Shown here piece by piece: positions 6,059-8,500 of a stretch of 8,500 bases of DNA. A program made the translations under genes and the position numbers. This DNA comes from Chloroflexota bacterium (GTDB taxonomy: Bacteria > Chloroflexota > Anaerolineae > UBA4142): the NCBI GenBank assembly GCA_023380675.1, contig JAMCRS010000177.1, forward strand, positions 1 through 8,500, written 5' to 3'. The notes beneath the pieces were generated by a model. The model ran no database searches, was not told the origin of the DNA, and saw only the letters and a list, made by a program, of their open reading frames with translations. Every line of letters begins with the position of its first letter. Position 1 is the stretch's first letter.

Positions 6059-6266
6059 TTCATTCTCCTTGGGGGCGCCGTGGGGTGCGGATGCCCCAGG
6101 CAATTCGTGCACGACCCGCTTGTGGTGCAAGGTGAAGCGATGGCCGTTCGCGCGTCCGGGCGATGCCAGCAGCGTCGCCGGGCTGAAAGACTCGTGCGCG
6201 TTGCCCAGCCAGTTGGGTCGACCCCGACGAGGCGGTCGACTTGACGTGGTCCGGCTAACGCGTCTG
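6059..6266. other. Spacer between micro-protein and repeat-protein genes
   Basis: This 208-nt stretch holds the ribosome site of the repeat-protein gene (6065-6070) and two TCGA-centred sites, GGGTCGACCC at 6215-6224 and GGTCGACTT at 6235-6243. I see no convincing promoter, RNA gene or terminator. A minus-strand frame stays open across it but has no start with a ribosome site. Confidence 0.4.
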
Positions 6267-6377
6267 CTAGCTGGGGGCGTTGCCGGCCTTGCGGGCCGCC
6301 TGTTTCACGCGCCGCACGTGCGTGCGCTGCCCTTTGGACAATCGTTTGGTCTTGGCCTTGCTCGTCTTGTTCGCCAT
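6267..6377 (-). CDS. 36-residue highly basic micro-protein
   Basis: The gene has ATG 6377, AAGGAG at 6387-6392 (9 nt upstream) and TAG at 6267-6269. The product is 36 residues with 14 Lys/Arg and no acidic residue. It begins MANKTSKAKTKRLSKGQRTH and ends KAGNAPS. There is no membrane segment or Cys. I recognise no family. Composition fits a nucleic-acid or ribosome-binding peptide similar in kind, not in sequence, to Sra or small ribosomal proteins. It lies between a response regulator and the repeat-protein gene, both on the same strand. The good ribosome site, the Lys/Arg codon choice and the compact fit between genes support it; its small size limits certainty. Confidence 0.6.
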   Translation of the reverse strand: MANKTSKAKTKRLSKGQRTHVRRVKQAARKAGNAPS

Positions 6378-6466
6378 CGGCGTCAACTCCTTCAGTTAAA
6401 TTCCAACTCGAGCGCTTTATGAATGAAAGCGGTAGATGGGAGGGCCAGCAGCGCCCAAGGGTCGGT

Positions 6467-6850
6467 TCATGCGGCTGGACTACGCGGTCGTCCAGCGAGC
6501 ACTTGCAGCGCTGGAATGACCTGATCGAACTCGGTGGACTTTACAAAAAAGAAATCCGCGCCAGCTTCAGTGCATTTTTGGCGGTACTGCGGATACGGAT
6601 AGTCGGTCAGGATGATGACCGCCAGAGTCGGGTCGGCTTTCTTCAATCTCTGCAGAACGTCGATGCCGCTGCCGTCGACCAGGTGGATATCCAAAAGGAC
6701 CGCGTCCGGTTTCTGTAAGAGGATCGCATCCGTCGTCGCCGTCTGCGCGTCTCCCGCTTCGCCAATCACCTGGACCTGGTCCATGTCGGCGAGCATTCGC
6801 TTCAACCGCTGGCGAATGACCGGCGAGTCATCGACCAAAAACAACTTCAT
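6467..6850 (-). CDS. Single-domain response regulator (REC only)
   Basis: A CheY-like receiver that takes a phosphate from a histidine kinase or phosphorelay. ATG 6850 has AGAAGGG at 6858-6864. The product is 127 residues, one complete REC domain without an output domain. The acidic pocket Asp7-Asp8, phospho-acceptor Asp54 (LLDIHLVDGSG), switch Thr82 (VIILTDY) and Lys104 (FFFVKS) are all present, so it should be active. It must signal by protein contact or pass the phosphate on. The partner is unknown; the nearby kinase at the right edge is a candidate, but a terminator lies between them. A -10-like CATAAT at 6919-6914 and the palindrome at 6933-6946 lie upstream. Confidence 0.9.
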   Translation of the reverse strand: MKLFLVDDSPVIRQRLKRMLADMDQVQVIGEAGDAQTATTDAILLQKPDAVLLDIHLVDGSGIDVLQRLKKADPTLAVIILTDYPYPQYRQKCTEAGADFFFVKSTEFDQVIPALQVLAGRPRSPAA

Positions 6851-6913
6851 GGGATTGCCCTTCTGACCGAGTCGACCAAAATAAGTTGCTGCGAATCCAT
6901 TTTACGCGCCGCA

Positions 6914-6946
6914 ATTATGCTCAGAGAGCACGTTCGACCGGTCGAA
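6914..6946 (-). promoter_or_regulatory. Candidate regulated promoter with 14-bp palindrome
   Basis: On the minus strand CATAAT (6919-6914) matches the -10 box in 5 of 6 positions, but no good -35 box lies 16-18 nt upstream. That place is taken by the perfect palindrome TTCGACCGGTCGAA (6933-6946), centred roughly 13-26 nt from the -10 box. A promoter that needs an activator, or an operator over the -35 region, is plausible. It would drive the single-domain response regulator at 6850 with a leader of about 57 nt. Confidence 0.4.
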
Positions 6947-7095
6947 TGGCTCCTTCGTAACCTCGCTCTACGCGCGGTGCGTGTCAATCGTTCAGCTCCG
7001 GACTCGTGGTTACGACCGCACCTTCGGTCCCAGCATACAGCCGATTGACCGGGATAGGAATCACTTGAACTGGTTTGGTTTTGTCGTAAAAACGA

Positions 7096-7130
7096 CGAGC
7101 GCGTTGTCGCTAAACCCGACAACGCGTTCG
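7096..7130 (-). terminator. Rho-independent terminator of the NarL/FixJ regulator
   Basis: A 14-bp stem with one G-U pair (7096-7109 with 7117-7130) closes a 7-nt loop. On the minus strand it is followed by TCGTTTTTACGAC, a T-run 3 nt after the stem. It lies 20 nt beyond the stop of the regulator gene and separates the kinase/regulator unit from the downstream cluster. Confidence 0.75.
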
Positions 7131-7149
7131 AGGGGGCAAATGCGGCGGG

Positions 7150-7782
7150 CTATTCGATCAGGCCGTGCTCGAGGGCATAGCGCGCCAGCTCGACATTCGA
7201 TTCCATTCGCATCTTTTCGAGGATTCGCATACGGTACGTGTTGACGGTGCTCATCGTCACCGCAAGCTCCTCGGCGATCTCGCTGCTCTTTTTGCCCGCG
7301 GCGATCAGGCGCAGCACTTGAAACTCGCGGTCGGAAAGTGCCTCGTGAGGCAGTTTGCCGCTGTCCGTATCCAGCTCGGCGGCCAGCTCCTCGGCGAGCG
7401 CGGCACTGACGTACTTGCCTCCCCCCACGATCTTGCGAACCGCCTGCACGAGCTCTTCCGTTGCGCTCTGCTTGGTAATATAGCCCGCCGCGCCCGCTTT
7501 GAGCGCGCGGACGGCAAAGCGATGCTCGGGGTGAAAGCTCAGGATCAGCACCGGGGTCTGCGGATACTTGTGACGCAGCTCTTTCAAGGCGTCCAGCCCG
7601 CTTTCACCCGGCATCGTGATGTCCAGAAGGACGATGTTCACGCGGAGCCGTTCGAGCGCCTTGAGCAGCTCCGCGACGTTGCCGGCCTCGCCGACGACGT
7701 TCATGTCCGGCTCGGCGCTCAGCGTCTTTTTCAATCCTTCGCGAATCAAGACATGGTCGTCCGCAACCAAAACGTCGATCAC
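7150..7782 (-). CDS. NarL/FixJ-family response regulator, REC plus LuxR-type HTH
   Basis: A two-component transcription factor. I chose GTG 7782, with GAGGAG at 7789-7794 six nt upstream, because it gives the family start MIDVLVADDHVLIREGL and 210 residues, the usual length. The frame is open further up to a TTG at 7857, but that adds an unlikely Arg-rich tail. REC domain: Asp8-Asp9, phospho-acceptor Asp54 (NIVLLDITMPG), Ser82 and Lys104. LuxR-type HTH: residues about 146-210, with LSDREFQVLRLIAAGKKSSEIAEEL and recognition helix TMSTVNTYRMRILEKM. It follows the kinase gene on the same strand with a 146-nt gap and ends at the terminator at 7096-7130. The pair is most likely cognate. The target genes are unknown. 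Confidence 0.93.
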   Translation of the reverse strand: MIDVLVADDHVLIREGLKKTLSAEPDMNVVGEAGNVAELLKALERLRVNIVLLDITMPGESGLDALKELRHKYPQTPVLILSFHPEHRFAVRALKAGAAGYITKQSATEELVQAVRKIVGGGKYVSAALAEELAAELDTDSGKLPHEALSDREFQVLRLIAAGKKSSEIAEELAVTMSTVNTYRMRILEKMRMESNVELARYALEHGLIE

Positions 7783-7928
7783 CCCATTCTCCTCTGTGCG
7801 CCGGCGGCTGCCGCCAAGACGAAGGCGCGAGGAACGGACCACGCCCCTCTGCGGCAAATCCTGGCGGCCGATGTTGTTCTTCCGACCGGCGACGCGCCCA
7901 CGTCGAACGAACCAGTCCCTCGAGCGAC

Positions 7929-8500
7929 CTAGACCGGAATCCGGACCGTGACGGCCGTTCCCTTTCCGGGCGTTCCCTGGATCGTCACCTCTCCGCCGAA
8001 AACGTGCGCCCGCTCGTGCATCCCCAGGATGCCGAACCGGTCCGTGTCGGGAGACGCGGAAATGCCCTTGCCGTTGTCGCGAACCTCCAGGACCAGGTCA
8101 CGGCCCTGCTTGCGGAGATTCGCCTCCACGCGGGTCGCCTGCGCGTGGCGCGCGACATTCGTCAGCGCTTCCTGCATGATGCGGAACACGGCCGTCGACC
8201 GCACCGGGTCGAGGTCGAGCTCGTCCAGCTCGGAGCTGAACTGGCACTCGATTTTCGAGCGTTCCTGAAACTCCTGCATCTGCCATTCGAGCGCGGCACG
8301 CAGCCCCAGGTGGTCCAGCACGCCGGGTCGCAGCTCGCGTGCGATCTGGTGGACCGATTCGATCGCCTCGTCCACAAGTTTCGTCGTCGCGCCGATCTCA
8401 TCGCATAACGTATCGGCCGATTTCTTCGAGCCGTTCCCGCCGATCTCGCGTTTTAAGAACGCCAGGTCCATCTTGATCGCGGTCATCAGCGTCCCGACTT
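7929..8500 (-). CDS. Sensor histidine kinase, HisKA_3/HATPase C-terminal half (partial)
   Basis: The frame is open at the right edge and ends with TAG at 7929-7931. The edge reads VGTLMTAIKMDLAFL, which matches the HisKA_3 dimerisation helix just after the phospho-acceptor HDE, so the catalytic His lies a few bases outside the window; the internal ATG at 8486 is not the start. Then follow the second helix (HQIARELRPGVLDHLGL), the N-box FRIMQEALTNVARHA with Asn near 8159, the G1 box RDNGKGI near 8061-8080, GILGMHERA, and the G2 box GTPGKGTAVTVRIPV at the C-terminus. This is a NarX/DegS-type kinase, the class that pairs with NarL/FixJ regulators such as the one immediately downstream. The sensory input domain is not visible. 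Confidence 0.93.
   Translation of the reverse strand, partial: VGTLMTAIKMDLAFLKREIGGNGSKKSADTLCDEIGATTKLVDEAIESVHQIARELRPGVLDHLGLRAALEWQMQEFQERSKIECQFSSELDELDLDPVRSTAVFRIMQEALTNVARHAQATRVEANLRKQGRDLVLEVRDNGKGISASPDTDRFGILGMHERAHVFGGEVTIQGTPGKGTAVTVRIPV

Larger units (their letters stand above)
6851..7149. other. Intergenic region between the two response regulators
   Basis: This 299-nt stretch contains the terminator of the upstream regulator gene (7096-7130), a perfect TTGACA on the minus strand (6987-6982) without a well-placed -10 box, the palindrome/CATAAT arrangement at 6914-6946, and GTCGACC at 6871-6877. A 17-codon minus-strand frame (6900-6847) overlaps the next start by ATGA but has no ribosome site. 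Confidence 0.45.

Noticed and set aside
5560..6060. CTG/CAG-rich tract as a CRISPR array or a non-coding satellite
   Set aside because: The repeats are directly adjacent without spacers, have an exact 54-bp in-frame period and lie in a gene with a ribosome site.
5579..6244. Leu/Phe-rich plus-strand frame resembling a multi-pass membrane protein
   Set aside because: It is the antisense of the Gln/Glu/Lys repeats (CTG/TTC/CTC triplets); hydrophobicity follows from the complement, and it has no ribosome site.
6847..7122. 91-codon minus-strand frame upstream of the receiver gene
   Set aside because: Arg/Ser/Thr-rich, starts inside the terminator stem of the preceding gene, has no ribosome site.
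7783..7857. N-terminal extension of the NarL/FixJ regulator to TTG 7857
   Set aside because: It adds an Arg-rich stretch foreign to the family, and a good ribosome site precedes the GTG at 7782.

Overview
The window is GC-rich bacterial chromosome, probably from an environmental or metagenome-derived genome. No phage, plasmid, IS, CRISPR, rRNA or tRNA signal is visible. GroEL and GroES look most like those of Chloroflexota and related deep-branching lineages (for example Methylomirabilota), judged by eye only, so the phylum is unresolved. TAG is the ordinary stop of several intact genes here, so a recoded genome is unlikely.

Layout. (1) 1-608, minus: N-terminal part of a six-helix membrane protein, probably the sensor module of a histidine kinase, running off the left edge. 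(2) 609-1000: divergent regulatory region with a near-consensus promoter in each direction. (3) 1001-3354, plus: an aldo/keto reductase interrupted by an in-frame TAG, a small RRM RNA-binding protein whose Gly-rich tail is frameshifted at a run of six G, and a CarD/CdnL-type transcription factor, closed by a strong terminator at 3445-3477. (4) 3516-6850, minus: read in transcription order, a single-domain response regulator, a 36-residue very basic micro-protein, a Gln/Glu/Lys/Arg-rich helical protein made of 54-bp tandem repeats, groES and groEL. (5) 7150-8500, minus: a NarL/FixJ response regulator downstream of the C-terminal half of its likely HisKA_3 histidine kinase, which runs off the right edge. 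A 14-bp hairpin with a T-run at 7096-7130 separates this pair from the cluster in (4).

Functionally this is a regulatory and stress neighbourhood: two-component signalling, the GroES/GroEL folding machine, CarD-type control of transcription initiation and an RNA-binding protein. No classical CIRCE operator lies upstream of groES. Instead a family of TCGA-centred sites built on GGTCGAA/TTCGACC recurs in the non-coding DNA between 5513 and 6946, including two perfect palindromes. The least-described elements are the tandem-repeat protein and the micro-protein beside groESL. No clearly new multi-gene system is demonstrated. Two or three reading-frame lesions in the first 2.7 kb may be real decay or sequence error.
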